This document shows, piece after piece, positions 11,020 to 23,396 of a stretch of DNA of 64,000 bases (the first letter of the stretch is position 1; the number at the start of each line of letters is the position of its first letter). A program made the translations under genes and the position numbers. The stretch is from Artocarpus heterophyllus (lineage: Eukaryota > Streptophyta > Magnoliopsida > Rosales > Moraceae), in contig CM046353.1 in the NCBI GenBank assembly GCA_025403435.1, positions 14,370,836 through 14,434,835 on the forward strand. Reading direction: 5' to 3'. The notes beneath the pieces were generated by a model. That model saw nothing but the letters and a program-made list of their open reading frames with translations. It was not told the DNA's origin and did no database searches.

Positions 11020-11708
11020 ACAGCATTCTTGAATGAAGTCTATCCAAACTGAAATAGAACTTCTTAGATCAAGCTAGGCCTCTCCAGCTGAGCTAGGCGT
11101 CGAGGCCTTAGATACGATAGTAATTGGCACATAGGGAAGTGGTTGCTCAGAAACTCACTTTTACCTTTCCTCACCCCGCTTGAAATCTAGCTTTGGTGGG
11201 CTTCTATCAAGGTGACACCGAAGGTCTACCTCCTTTCGTGTGTCCCTTACCTCCGCTACAAGGATGATCCGCTGGATTCATTGCAACGCCATGGACAATA
11301 GTGCATCAGCCTAACCAACGGCTTTGTCCAGCTTTAGCTTTTCGAAGCATACGCTCACTACGGTTGGGATTGAAAACTATACCATTACTACCTCAGCATC
11401 AGGAATCCATGAGTTTTTCACCCACTTTCCTTGAGTTAATTCAGATTCCGAATCCTATCTTTAGGGGAGAGGAGCAGAGGCTCTCTCAGAGACTCAGTAG
11501 GGCGTTCTGCAGACGTACATATTTTCTGTAGTGGCTTTATTTAACAATTATTCAAATCTCACTCGCTTCTAGTAGATTTAAAATTCTTTTTATTTCATAA
11601 AATATTGGATAACGTCTTATTCTAATTCTAATAAAGCTAAACGAATGAACTTTGGTGCCCGTTTGAATCAGGCTAAGACCCGAACACTATAGTTGTGAAG
11701 CTCTACTA
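11020..11708. other. Unassigned, relatively GC-rich stretch
   Basis: About 11020-11530 has a base composition near 47-48% GC by eye, against AT-rich neighbours. A 76-codon plus-strand frame at 11301-11531 is open but matches no family I recognise. The texture would fit a mitochondrial-DNA insertion or an old transposon; neither is shown. 11540-11708 is AT-rich and empty. Confidence 0.3.
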
Positions 11709-11935
11709 TCAATGAAAAACATTTATTTTACACTCTTTCGATCATGAAAACCATTTCCTGTTTGCTCAGCAACTGTACATCTCAATGGAAAACATTTATT
11801 TTCCAGTTTCTTTCAATCATGAAAACCATTTTCTGTATTGCTCGGCAACTGTACATCTCAATGGTAAGCATTTATTTGACAGTATCTTTTGATCATGAAA
11901 ACCATTTTATGTATTGCTCAGCAACTGTACATCTG
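11709..11935. repeat. Minisatellite, three copies of 75-76 bp
   Basis: ATCATGAAAACCATTT begins at 11741, 11816 and 11892, and GCAACTGTACATCT recurs in step. The units are about 85-90% alike by eye. It lies about 330 bp beyond the stop codon of the RABC2-like gene, possibly within or just past its 3' untranslated region. Confidence 0.85.
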
Positions 11936-12268
11936 TAACAAATTACAAATTATGAATACAAAAACATTATTGTGTTGGTTTTATCCACCCCCTTGGATTC
12001 TGTATACTCCCAAATGTCCACAATAACCAAAATAAAAAAACCACTCTTTAAACACCTACAGTAGGAGACTATATTTAACCAAAGAAACAGATATGTACAA
12101 GCTAACAAATGTATCAACGCAAAATGTACCAAAACTGTAATGACAACTGCTCCAAAAAGCTTTTGAAGAACATAGCCATCTGGACAGATTCACTGTGAAG
12201 AACAAAAACCCAATTGCCAATTTGCCTCTATTAGAGGACTTTTTGTTTTTGATTTTGCAAGGTATGAT
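11936..12268 (-). other. 3' flank / probable 3' UTR of the RABC2-like gene
   Basis: This follows the stop codon on the minus strand and carries no coding signal. No single polyadenylation signal stands out; AATAAA on the minus strand occurs further on, within the minisatellite (about 11867 and 11791). The transcript end is not determined. Confidence 0.4.
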
Positions 12269-15200
12269 CTAGTGAAGACAGCAACCGCCGGTGCCACGAG
12301 GTGATTGGTATACTTGTTTTTGCATCATTGTCTGTCTCTTCACTACTGAAGATCCATTTTCCAGTAAACTTGGTACTTCCAGTATCTGTAAACCCAGCAA
12401 CTTGAGTAAGATGGAAGCCAGGAATTGGTGGCATTAAGTTTATAGTTCTATTGGTACCATAATAAAAGCAGAACTGACTTAAAAGCTTGAATGGTACTAC
12501 ATTGCTTATAAATAAAATTTCATTTGCTATAAACTGCTAATTTGTTCCTTACAAGCCTGTCTATGATTGTTTTGTTTGCGACAGAAAATTGGGAGGAAGG
12601 AAAGGGGTGATGGGATGAGTGGAAGGATTTTTTTCTTTGTTTTGTTTGTTTTATAAGGGATCTTCCCTATTCCTTTCTATTTTCTGTATCTTGGTTCTAT
12701 CACTTTCTTTCCTTCCTATTTTCTCTCTCTCTTACCAAACATTTTGATTTTCCACCAAGTAGGAAATAGTAGCTCGTACTCTGCTTCCATATCATGAAAT
12801 TGGCTTCCATCAAAATGCATGAATGATGAGATTTGGTGACAAGATCATATTAACCAAGACGTTAAGAAGTTCATAAACAATACTTTTATCTTATGATTCA
12901 CTAGAAAATGATAGATCAGGAACCTTTTAACAAGGTCTAAAAGAATTTTTAAGAGGCCAATGGATATGATCATACAACTTTGCTGACCACCATACCAAAA
13001 ACTGATTTGAATATATAAGATTTAATTTTTGAGCACCACTTCTGAAAGAATTCCTTTGTCGGGATGACCAAGTTAGTTTGTGTCATTGTCAAGGTGAAGC
13101 TATTGCTTACAAAACACTAAGCATTTTACAGACACAAGAGGACGGTTCAATAGGAAAAAGATAAAATGCAGTTAGAAAAAAGACTTACCTTTAGCACAAG
13201 ATCTTTGAAGCATTGTTGAACATTCTCCCTTGTTTTAGCACTACATTCTAGAAACAAACACTTGTGCTCTTGTGCAAGAGCAATCCCCTCTTCTGTAGTT
13301 ACTGCCCTTTCCTTTTCCTGGAGGGAAAAAAAAATGCACGTGATGAAACAAAATAAATATGACGGCGTTTTATAAAAGCACATGAATCTCAGAGTAGCAT
13401 CTAAGTTGAAGAAAACCAAAGCATATAACTACATATGATGAACTAAGATTAATTCTTTTATTGCAAAACAAATAATGAAAATAAGATATAGGATGCACTA
13501 ATGAGCTTCAATGTCATGTTTTTGCGTCCCTTATTTATGTCACAGCAGAAGAAGAACAACAAATCAAACAATTTACCTTGTCAACCTTATTCCCGACTAG
13601 GATTTTGATACACTCTGGGTTAGTTGAATAAAGCTCTACCTCCTTTGCCCATGTATTCAATAAGTTTGTGAAGGTTTCTCGCCGTGTAACATCATAAACT
13701 ACAACCGAGAAACACATATACCACAATTTATTTCCTTCTACTTCATTTATATTGATAGCAAATTAAAACATGATAAGGCGTGATCAGATGTAGAACAAGT
13801 TATTAGCGGACTAAAGGAAGACCAACTGAAGCATTTAAACAGCATTACGACTTCTTCTAGGTATAGGGCACCATGAATAAAGGAAAAGAAAAAAAATGAC
13901 ACAATTAAATTGCTTCAGAAAAGGGTTTCTCAATGCAGGGGAAGATGATAAAATAACTTATAAGAAGAGATGAAGATATTCTAGACAATGTAAAGTGACC
14001 TCACAACAAGGATTTCACTTGATAACCACATCAAGAACAAAACATCACAACATGCATACTACGGGATGAAATATTGCATACCAAGAATGATTCCATGTGC
14101 ACCTCTGTAATAAGAGCTTATTACCGTGCCAAACCTTTCCTGTCCCGCTGCAAAATATAACAAAAATATTAAACCGAATCCAACAAGATAGGGGATAAAA
14201 ACTGCAACAGCTGTTGCAATTAAAAGCGTCAGAGGTTAGCAGATGTTGCCAGAATTATAAATTATGCACACACACAGATATAACAAAGTTTGCTAGGCTT
14301 CTACTTCTCTGTTCTGAAGTATAGTGGTAATCAGACTGGATAAGTGCAAAAGCAAACATGGAATGGAAAAACATGCAGGGGAAATCCTTAACCCTTGAAC
14401 ATCTGCAAGCCGATGTTTTCAAAGAAAATTGCCATACCCATCACTCACCGGTGTCCCAAATTGTGAGCTTCAATCGTTTCCCGCCAACTGATAATAGCTT
14501 GATCTTGAAATCAACACCTGAGTATTTTGGAGGCATTTCAGCTCTAAGCAAATCAGTTATGAGGGGAAAAACAAAAAATCAAAGCACAATTTTCCAACGC
14601 TTTCTGCTTGCTTAATAAGACAAGGAAAAATATGTTAGATAAAAAATTAAAAAAAAAAAAAGAGAGAAGCAAAACTGCCAAAAAAATGCCCCAAAAAAAA
14701 AAAGGAAATACATATTGAAAAATTGCCCCAGTTTTCTTGTTGAAAAAGTATTCTATAAATTTAAGGTTATTTCACAGTGCTGCTAATATGACAAATCAGT
14801 TCAAAACTTCAAAGTCAAATGTAGGAACTACAATGTATTATCAAAATGATTTAGCTATTAGGAAAGTAGATATCCAGTAAATAGTTTATCAATAAACCAA
14901 ATCACCCCGCCGGAATTCTGCATTTCTATGATTTGATGAGGCAAATTTTCACTATAAGACCTTGCATATGCTTTTAACAAACGACTTTAGTCAAATTCAC
15001 TATGATGTGAACACCGATCAATCAAAATAAAAAAAAAGGAGGACAAATTGCTATGAGCCCTCTTTTACAACTGAATACAAAGATGCTGCACATTAATCAA
15101 GAAGCCCATAAAATAAAATAAAAAAAAAGCACACCCCTTTGGTAATTTAAATAAAATTTCCACATAATCTTTGGTACATGAGAGACATTATAATTCCAGA

Positions 15201-15733
15201 ATTAAATTAGCAATACTAGTTACCCTTAAGAAAAATTTACTGATACTAGTACCACAATTCAGAATTTTTTCTTTCTAATACCTTTCTTTCCTGGTTCAAG
15301 CCCACTTACACAACCCAGAATTGGTTTACCAATTTCCCACAAACTAAACCCAAGAAGAAGAAACAGAACAGCACAGAATTGAGAAGAACTATATCAAACA
15401 GTAATCAAGCATCCATGCATGGCCTTCTTTCATCCCAAAAAATAAAAATTTAAAATCAAATCATGCATGGTTTCATCTTGCTTAAGGAAACAAACATCAT
15501 ATACAATTTTATCAGAGTAATATACATATATACCAATATATAAATATATATATATGTGGAAATTAAGAAGGAATTTGGAGGGTACCAATGGTTGGGGAAA
15601 GATCACGAGGAAGAGAGTTGGAGATGAAACTGAGAAGAATACTGCTCTTGCCAACACCAGAATCACCAATCAAAAGTATCTTAAAAGAGTAATCATAGTT
15701 ATTATTCCTAACTAATTGTGTTGAAGAACCCAT
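12269..15733 (-). CDS. RABC2: Rab small GTPase, RABC2 (Rab18-like) type, six exons
   Basis: A membrane-traffic GTPase on the minus strand. Exons: 15733-15586, 14517-14449, 14147-14082, 13698-13577, 13317-13189, 12385-12269. All introns are GT-AG; the joined frame is 651 bp, 216 aa plus stop. Motifs in order: P-loop GDSGVGKSS (23-31), effector Thr48 in SPTIG, WDTAGQE (70-76), NKVD (131-134), ECSAKT (159-164) and a C-terminal GGCC-Leu-His, a double-cysteine geranylgeranylation site that would anchor it to membranes. Wording such as YDVTRRETFTNL and ILEVPSLLE places it in plant RABC2 rather than RABC1. Family members are about 210 aa. The start is the first ATG, giving the usual MGSS beginning. 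Switch II reads ERFGTVISSYY where relatives have ERFRTLTSSYY. No stop or frameshift is seen. Exon ends are inferred from splice signals and homology. Confidence 0.93.
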
Positions 15734-16184
15734 ATATATCAGCTTTAATTTTTCGCCCTCTCTCTCTTAATCGGTCTTTAATTTGCTTTGTTCATGTCTA
15801 ATATATTCATGCAAAGGTGGTGGCTTCTCTTCTGCTTCTAGTTTTCTCTCACATCAAAAAAAAAGAAGAGAAAAAAAATCTTTTTAATCTCAACAAGAAC
15901 AACAAAAAGAATAAGGAAGAAAAAAAAAAACCAAAAATATGAGAAATTTCCTTAGAGAGGTACAATTGCAACAACACAGTGCTTTGTGGGGCCTTGGCAG
16001 GTAGCATATGGGTAGTGGGTACGTAAGAAAGAGACAGAATTGGTAATTGATTTTATTATAAAAGAAAAAAAATAAGAAATGGAAAATCATTTATTTTGAA
16101 AAAATTATAATAAATAAAAGAGCATATGGCGAAACATTTGGACAAATGTGAGTTCTCCTGTCCCATATAAATATTAAATATTTT
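15734..16184 (-). promoter_or_regulatory. 5' UTR and proximal upstream region of the RABC2-like gene
   Basis: Upstream of the start codon on the minus strand is a GA-rich leader (an AGAGAGAGAGGGCG tract near 15757-15770), preceded by mixed AT-rich sequence with poly-A and poly-T runs. No convincing TATA box could be fixed. No gene is present here. Confidence 0.4.
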
Positions 16185-16377
16185 TCTGATTTTATCAAGA
16201 CGTTTGTTTCGAGGATTGACGTTTTTGTTAGGCCCACGCGCTGTTGCAGGCGTTTGTGCGCCGGTGTTTGTCATTTATTAATGCGACCTTTTGTGAATCA
16301 AAATCTTCTACGCCTCGTCTCTACAAGGATAGAACAAAGATAAATAAAAACAAAATAATCAATAAATAATAATATTC
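16185..16377. repeat. Direct repeat, left copy (about 195 bp)
   Basis: Shares the run TTGCAGGCGTTTGTGCGCCG, the following GTGTTTGTCATTTATTAATGC and the later GCCTCGTCTCTACAAG with 17397-17590 in the same order and orientation. It lies about 0.5 kb upstream of the RABC2-like start codon. Confidence 0.85.
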
Positions 16378-17396
16378 GTGGGTGAAGAGCAACAAAAATA
16401 TTTTCAAAATATTAGGAAAAATGTCTTCAATACCTGTTTAGCAGTATTTTCAAAATGTTATTGTTTTCGGTAAAAATATAAAATGTATGGGATTGTTTTT
16501 GAATTTGTGTTTAATTAAATTTTTTTAGTATGTTTCTAAATTTGTTTTGAGTAATTTTTTTTGGGGGATTTTTAAAAATGAATTTTTGGGAAAAATTTTT
16601 GTAGTCAATGACCCTTTTTTTTTACAGTTTTGGCGCAAAAAAAAAGTTTTTTAGACATCAAAACGGTTTTATTTTTTTTATCCTGTTGAGGTTCCTTATC
16701 TTGCTACAGTCATTTTTCTTATTTTTTTGAAAAAAACTGAAACAGTTTACCTACATAAAAAAACGTATTTTTTGGTTAAAAAAAAAGATGTCATTTCCTC
16801 AATTCTAAATTTTTTTTGTCTCTTTCTTTAAATTCTTCCTAATTTTTTAACCCCCACCCTCGACAACCCCAAGGTTTTCACCCTCTCTCTCTCACTATGC
16901 CTCTCTCCCTCCGTCCATCCCTCTCTCTCTGTTTGGAGAAGTCACATCGGGGGGGCACGACGATCACGAGAGCAACGGGACTCCAAGGGTTGAGGGCAAC
17001 GTGAGGAAGGGGCAATGGATGAGAACTCGCTAAGCAAGGGCACGACGGCCGACAAGAACAGGGGCTCATGGAGTCAAGGGCGACATAGGGAGGCGTAGAG
17101 GACGAGGACGCAAGGGCCGACAGGAGCGCTAGAAGGCCGCGGGGGCAGGGGTGCTTGTCATTGCTGGTGTTGGGAGGAGAGAGATCAGGGAGTAAGAAAG
17201 AAAAAGGAAAAAAAATGAAAGAAAACAATTTTGTTTTTCAATGTTAGGACTTTTTTTGGGTATTTTTAAATTTGTTTATGCTTTCTTTTAGACAAAAATT
17301 TAACCAAAAACATTTTTAAAACTAATTTTATTTTTTGTTACTTTAAAAAATGAAAAAAAAAAAACGTTTTTAAAAAGGGAACCAAACGGTTTTATG
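16378..17396. mobile_element. About 1 kb GC-spiked insert between direct repeats
   Basis: AT-rich shoulders with many T and A runs surround a GC-rich core at about 16830-17170. The 116-codon minus-strand frame there (16878-17228) is low-complexity Pro/Ser-rich and not convincing as a gene. The right edge reads GGGAACCAAACGG, echoing the ACCAAACGG end of the element at 24309-25310, so it may be a related non-autonomous DNA transposon. Inverted ends were not resolved. Confidence 0.4.
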
Positions 17397-17590
17397 ATTT
17401 TATCCTCTTTTGTTTTCAGGATTGTTGTTTTTGTTAGGCCCAGGCCCTTTTGCAGGCGTTTGTGCGCCGGTGTTTGTCATTTATTAATGCTTTTGTCAAC
17501 TTTTGAGAATCAAAATCTTTAAATGCCTCGTCTCTACAAGAAAAAACAAAGATAAATAAAACAAAATAATTAATAAATAATTATATTCCA
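17397..17590. repeat. Direct repeat, right copy (about 195 bp)
   Basis: Partner of 16185-16377, diverged by scattered substitutions and small indels. Far too long to be an ordinary target-site duplication. Confidence 0.85.
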
Positions 17591-18487
17591 TTATATTGTG
17601 TGGTTAAGAACTGAAGTAGAAAATACCAAACAGGTTTAGATTTTACCATACATTCTAGAATAACATGAAGAAATTAAAAAAATCCAATTTTACTATCATG
17701 AAAAAAATTAAGAGATAAACTTGTATATATGATCAACAATATATTATTGTGTAGATCTAAATGTGCAAATAATTTTTCAAAACCAGTTATATTCTCGATA
17801 GGACATTAACACAACTCCTAAACATTAATTTGGCATTTAGTTGTATAGAGAATAGAAACAACTTCAAGAGGAAAATCATTTTTTCCTGAATTAACCCAAC
17901 AACTTTTTTTTTTTCCCAAGCAAATTCGTATCATTAAATAGTCAAAAAGTCAAAAAGGAAATCAAGTTTTTTTTTTTGGCTGCTGAAAAGGTAATCAAGT
18001 TCAAGGAAATAGATTGAGTAACTCAGCAACCTTGTTTCTTTTCTCTCTTGATTCTTTTGATTGCTTCACGATATACATTACATAATGACACAAATAGCAA
18101 AGTCTAAAACGGGACTTAGAAAAAGAAAATTTGGAACTTTTTAGAGAAGATATGGACCTAAAAATAGTCATTATTTTCAATCTTCTATTTGCTAGCCTGG
18201 GTTTACATGTTTAGAGGATACTACCACCCACCTCAAAAGGAAAAAGGGGAGGAAACAACGACCATCTCGAATGTAAATATTAATGTTAATGATATACTTG
18301 CTATCAAAAAATATAAAAATAACATATTTAATATGTTATTTTATTTTATACACCTGTACATAATATTATTTAAAATGTCTTTTTTTTTGTTTTAGTATGA
18401 TTAGTCGAAAAGCACGTGCAAAGTATGTTAACAAAAAAAAATTGAGAAGTAAAAGACAAAAATTTTGAGAAAAAGAACAAAAATGTA

Positions 18488-18511
18488 ATATATATATATA
18501 TATATATATAT
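18488..18511. repeat. (TA)n microsatellite
   Basis: A dinucleotide TA run of about 12 units. Confidence 0.9.
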
Positions 18512-18654
18512 GAAAAAAGACAAAATAGGAAAAAAAGAAGAAATAATAAAAGTAAAAAAAAAACTAAAAAGTACAAAAGTGCAATAAACATTTCAGCGTG
18601 TTTTGCACCAGGTAACATTGGGAGAAACTCATTCTCCATTAATACATATGTTAA

Positions 18655-18760
18655 AAAGACGTTTGATAAAATTAATTCTAACCAAAATTTTTAGTTGTTA
18701 CAGTATAAAACTCTCACATGCTATAGTTTCAATTCTAACAATACTTTTGAAACACCTTAT
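18655..18760. repeat. Dispersed MITE-like repeat, copy A
   Basis: Shares with 22515-22632 the ordered phrases TTTG(A/G)TAAAAT(T/C)AATTCTAACC, CTCTCACATGCTA and TTTCAATTC, then a CAAACACC/GAAACACC end. Short, AT-rich and noncoding, it resembles a small non-autonomous element; terminal repeats were not resolved. Confidence 0.6.
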
Positions 18761-19559
18761 TAGAGCTTATGAGACCTTGAAACTTATAAACATAAACTTT
18801 TAACATTAAAATAATTAAAAATAAAAACGTTGTAATTATTTTAGCAAAAAGTTAATCTATCAATTAAAAAAAATTAAATGCCAAATTTATTATATGTTAA
18901 ATTTAATAGCAATAAATTAGTTAAATTTGATAGCAGTAAATTAGCATTAAAAATGATATTATCTTAAGGAGTATTTTTTTATACTTGCTAAATTTCCGGT
19001 TAGCATATTAATTTAGTATTGCGTGACAGTCAGAGATGCGGCAAGAGAGGCAGCAATTGATGGCAACCAATTTATCATTTAAACATTCTAGACATTATCA
19101 TACCATCGAGGCGGCAAATCCCATTTAGTAGTTTTGCTGAATCATGATGTTTGAGAATTAATTGATAGTTCTCGAGAGATCTCCACCACACACGCCAATC
19201 CCAAGACAAATCATCGCCATCAAAATACATAAGGGATGGAAATGTAAATCCCCACCTTTAATTTTCCGGAGAATTCTAAATAATGATATGAAGAGGAACA
19301 ATGTTATAAGGTGTGGTTGTCCTATACATTTTTTCATTAAAAAAAGCACTATATCAATATAATTTTGTTTTAAACTGATGTATTTGTACTAGATTCTCTC
19401 CGTTTTCATACTTTTCCTTTAATCTAATTTTGATAAAAATAAATAAATAAATAACATACATTACCAGTAAGTGCTCTGATTGTAAAAGCTCCAAATTTCA
19501 TACATCTGAATCATTAAATTCTTAACTATAATAAAAGAGCAATATTTGTTTTACCATTC

Positions 19560-19799
19560 CCCAATTCGTTCTCCTACACGTACCATTTGGTGCTCTCTCT
19601 CTCTTTTTTTTTCTTTTTTTTTTTCCTTTTCCTTTTTTCCATTTTGTCCCTTATTTTTCTTCTTATTTTTCTTTCCTTTTTTAAACTCCATTCTTTACCC
19701 TTCACTATTTTTCCTTATTTTTTAACTTCTTATGTTTTTTCTTAATTTTCTTCCTTTTTAACTCTTATTTATTTATCATTGTCTTTTACAATCATTGTT

Positions 19800-19841
<42 letters not shown>

Positions 19842-19990
19842 TCACTTTTTGTATAGCTGAAAATTTTCATTTATTACCCTTTTGCTTTGCTTTTCCCCCC
19901 CTATTATTAGCTCTATTTGTTTATTATAATCTCTTACACCAATATCCCCCGCTTTTTTTTTATTTTTTTTTCATTCTATCCCTGTTTTAT
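19560..19990. repeat. Pyrimidine-rich tract with (CTTT)n microsatellite
   Basis: The plus strand is strongly T/C-rich throughout, with a clean CTTT tetranucleotide array at about 19804-19847. No coding content. Confidence 0.85.
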
Positions 19991-22900
19991 TTGCACTTTT
20001 TCTCAACTACATCGTTCTCTCTAGATTTTTTTAAATTTCAAGTCTCAACTTTCTGATCTGAATAATCCCATTGCTTGTTATCAATTTTAATTTTTATTAC
20101 GGTTAGTTTTTTTCATTCTTTTTATGGTCAAATAAGTTAATAAACTATGTATTTTATAAATCCCGGAATGGTTAGACCTCTTTAAATAAATATTGATAGT
20201 CAAAATAAGAAATGCATATTTTTAGAAGCCAAACAGAATTTTTCTCTTATATTTATTTCTTCCATTTATAATATACTTAGTCTACATTAGAATAGATAAG
20301 TTATCAAAAACTATTCAATCAACAATTTTTTAATTTGATAATTGATACAGATAAAAGTATTTTTCCTAATATAAAGAGCACATCATTAATGAAATTCAGT
20401 TTAATTAAACAACTCTTCAAAATTAATATTGGCAAATTTTTGGATTACTAATAATTTATTGGAAAAATTACCCTTTCATTTTTGAGTCTCAACTTCTTTA
20501 TTTTTATCTTTATCTTGTAATTTTTATCTTTTGATTCAAAATGTTTGATGTATATAATTAATTTAACCTTTAAACTTAGACTACTACGAATATTTATATA
20601 TATATTTAAAATTTTTAGGTAATTTTTTTCTGCATACTATATTCTACGTTATAAAAATTTCAATTACAACTTAACAGTGCATCGCACATACTAAAACTAG
20701 TTTAAGAAAAGATGATATAAAAGAAAACAATTAGGATAAAAAAGACAAATACCAAACACTAGACACCAAAACACATATGAATCATTAAATTTAAGACGTG
20801 CCATTTGAAAGAATGGTCAAGAACACCAAACACCAAATTTAAAAGTATATTAAACATTTGCTAGTCTAGTAGCAATTGTTTTTTACTTTAATATAAAGTG
20901 TAAGCTCGAATCCTTCCATCTCTAAATTCAAAAAAAAAAAAAGCAAAATAAATTTGCAATATGTTTTCTATTGATAAATGATAAAGCGTAATTTTATACT
21001 CTACTAATAATTAATGTTTAAACTGTGACTTTTTTAGCATTTCCAGGTACTCTATTATTGATTTTGCTGGTCCAAATGGATTTAATAGTTTGAATTAAAT
21101 ATGTTTTAATGATAATAATAATTTTTATTGGTAATTGCTAATTAAATTCTTGAGCTTTGTTAAGCATAAATTTGTAGTTAATTTTTGACAACTCAAAAGA
21201 GATAAAAAAATTATGCAAATTGATGAAGGTGACACCAAAAGAAATAAGAAAAATTGAAGAATTACAAGACCTTATTGTATAATAGGTTTATTTATATTTT
21301 TAGACTCGTAATTTGTTTTATGAAATGTTCTTTAATTTGTTTGAATCATATAAATTCTAGCACATACTTACCTTTATATTTCATGTTTTAAAAAATTGCA
21401 TACATATTTATTTTTGAAACATTTTCTATAATTGTCTTTAAATTAATTTTAGCATAAAAAATAATTGTGAATGTTTTTGAAAATAATGTCATGCGTTCAA
21501 AGAGAACTTTAAACATTTTTGTCAAATTCTTTTTACTCTATTTTATTTATTAGTTCTTGGAAAACAATTTTTTAGACAAAATTGGAGACGGCCAAGTCCA
21601 ACAAACCCAGTGTTGTCAGAAAAAAGGAACAAAGAGAACTATTTTCATGCTCACTGACCATCCTACCGGATGTGTTAACTGTCCTGTCAATTGTCTTACA
21701 CTAGCCTGCCGATCTAGTGACCGTCTGAGTAATTTTGTCTATTTTAAAAAATTGTCTAGATGGACTTTGAAATTGGCCTGTTTATTACCCTTTGATAGCT
21801 TTTTTTTCTTTTTTTTCTTGTTTGCCACTTGATTGGAGCCACTACGGCTCTTTTGGCTTGAAAATGATTCTTTATGATTTTTGAGCCAAAAAACATATTC
21901 AACACTATGCCAAGCAAAATATTCCCAAGCATTCATGAGATCATTTTATATTTTCTTTTATATTTGAGCAATCTCTCCTACTCTCTCTATAATGCTTACA
22001 CAATTCATGCATTTTGAGAGTTGTTTCACCTCCTCCAATAGTTCACATACATTGTACTTATTATAGTTGGAGAGATTCTTATTAAAGTGAGCAATTCTTT
22101 CAGAAGTTCTATTTGATAATAGGTTTTCAAACCTTTGTAATTGGTAGTTAGTTTACCAATCTCCGTATAAAAACTAGCAATTGTAAAAGTTTGGTGTACC
22201 TCAGGTAGAAGAGTCGCCATCTTATGGTATAATCATGCTGAAGGTCGATTATGATAATAGAAGAGGCCGAATTATATTTTCCTCAATCACAATGGATGTA
22301 GGCATATTACTGGACCATTACAATAGCTTTTGATCATACTTCTCCTTACGTTTTTTTTTTTAATTTTTTCCAACCTATATTTTGATTGATTAGTTTTCTT
22401 GGTGGCTATTGTGAGATTGTCTATTTGCATCTTGTGGCTTGTTGCCTTTTTTATTCCTTTTGCTCTATTTTTTGTTGTATTCATTTAGTTATTATTTTTT
22501 TTTATATTAGATCATTAAGATGTTTGGTAAAATCAATTCTAACCAAAATTTATGGTTGCTTCAGTTTAAATCTCTCACATGCTACAATTTCAATTCAAAA
22601 GTTTCAAGTCTAATCACACTTCTCAAACACCCTATATTATGGCTCTTGGTTAGACTAAGGTTCTAACCAACAAACAGTGAAAAGCTCTCACATGCTACAA
22701 TAAAAAGCAAAATCTTGCTATAGTGTAAAAACTTTCACATGCTACAATATTTTTAACTAAAATTGGTTCCAACCATTGGTTCTAACTATATTTCTCAAAC
22801 ACAATTGTGTTTTGGTTCCAATTCTTCAATAATTTGAAAAAGTTATTAAAACTCGATTCAACTCCTCTTGGACACTATTCTTGGACTAACAAATTCAATA

Positions 22901-23396
22901 GTAAAACTCCTATAAATTAATAGCCTTGAGAGCAAAGAAACCTATTAATTAAGCAAAGTATTAATTAATCGATAAATTAATGAATAATTAATTTATTGGC
23001 TAATTAATAACTTATTTTGATAATTAATTAATATTTTGGTAATTTATCAAATGGCTCTTATTTTTCTAATTTTCTTATTTAATCAAGCTAGCAATTTAGT
23101 GTACTTATTTAAATAATTAAGATTCATTACACTTACTTAACCTAGTAAAATCATTAATGTACTTAATTATCAACATGGATCCAATTTACGTCTAATTTTT
23201 GCTAATGACTATTTAAATAATCAAATAAAAGCCTACAGTATGTAAGATTGAGAAGTTATTTGTAAAATTTGAAAAAAATGTATTAGTTTAAATTTAGAAT
23301 TTAATCAAGATTTAAACAATGAATTTCTTTAGAAAATTCCATATTTTTTATTATGAAATTTTGTGATCAAGTTGCAATGAAACTCCATGCGTATTG
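19991..23396. other. AT-rich intergenic sequence
   Basis: No gene, RNA or intact mobile element could be recognised. The only structure noted is the dispersed repeat at 22515-22632 and partial echoes of it (CTCTCACATGCTACAA near 22686 and CTTTCACATGCTACAA near 22731). Confidence 0.5.
22515..22632. repeat. Dispersed MITE-like repeat, copy B
   Basis: Partner of 18655-18760 in the same orientation. Further partial copies of its TCTCACATGCTACAA phrase follow within 170 bp, suggesting a small local cluster. Confidence 0.6.

Larger units (their letters stand above)
17591..19559. other. AT-rich intergenic sequence
   Basis: No gene is supported. It contains a TA microsatellite (about 18488-18511), poly-A and poly-T runs and one copy of a dispersed repeat (18655-18760). 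The open frames in it are low-complexity (Phe/Leu- or Lys-rich) and lack domains. Confidence 0.5.

Noticed and set aside
12231..12434. 67-codon minus-strand frame over the last RABC2-like exon
   Set aside because: It is in a different frame from the GTPase. The correct last exon starts after the splice acceptor at 12386 and ends at the stop at 12269.
16878..17228. 116-codon Pro/Ser/Arg-rich minus-strand frame
   Set aside because: Low-complexity product of a GC- and CT-rich stretch in a repeat-flanked insert; no domain and no splice context.
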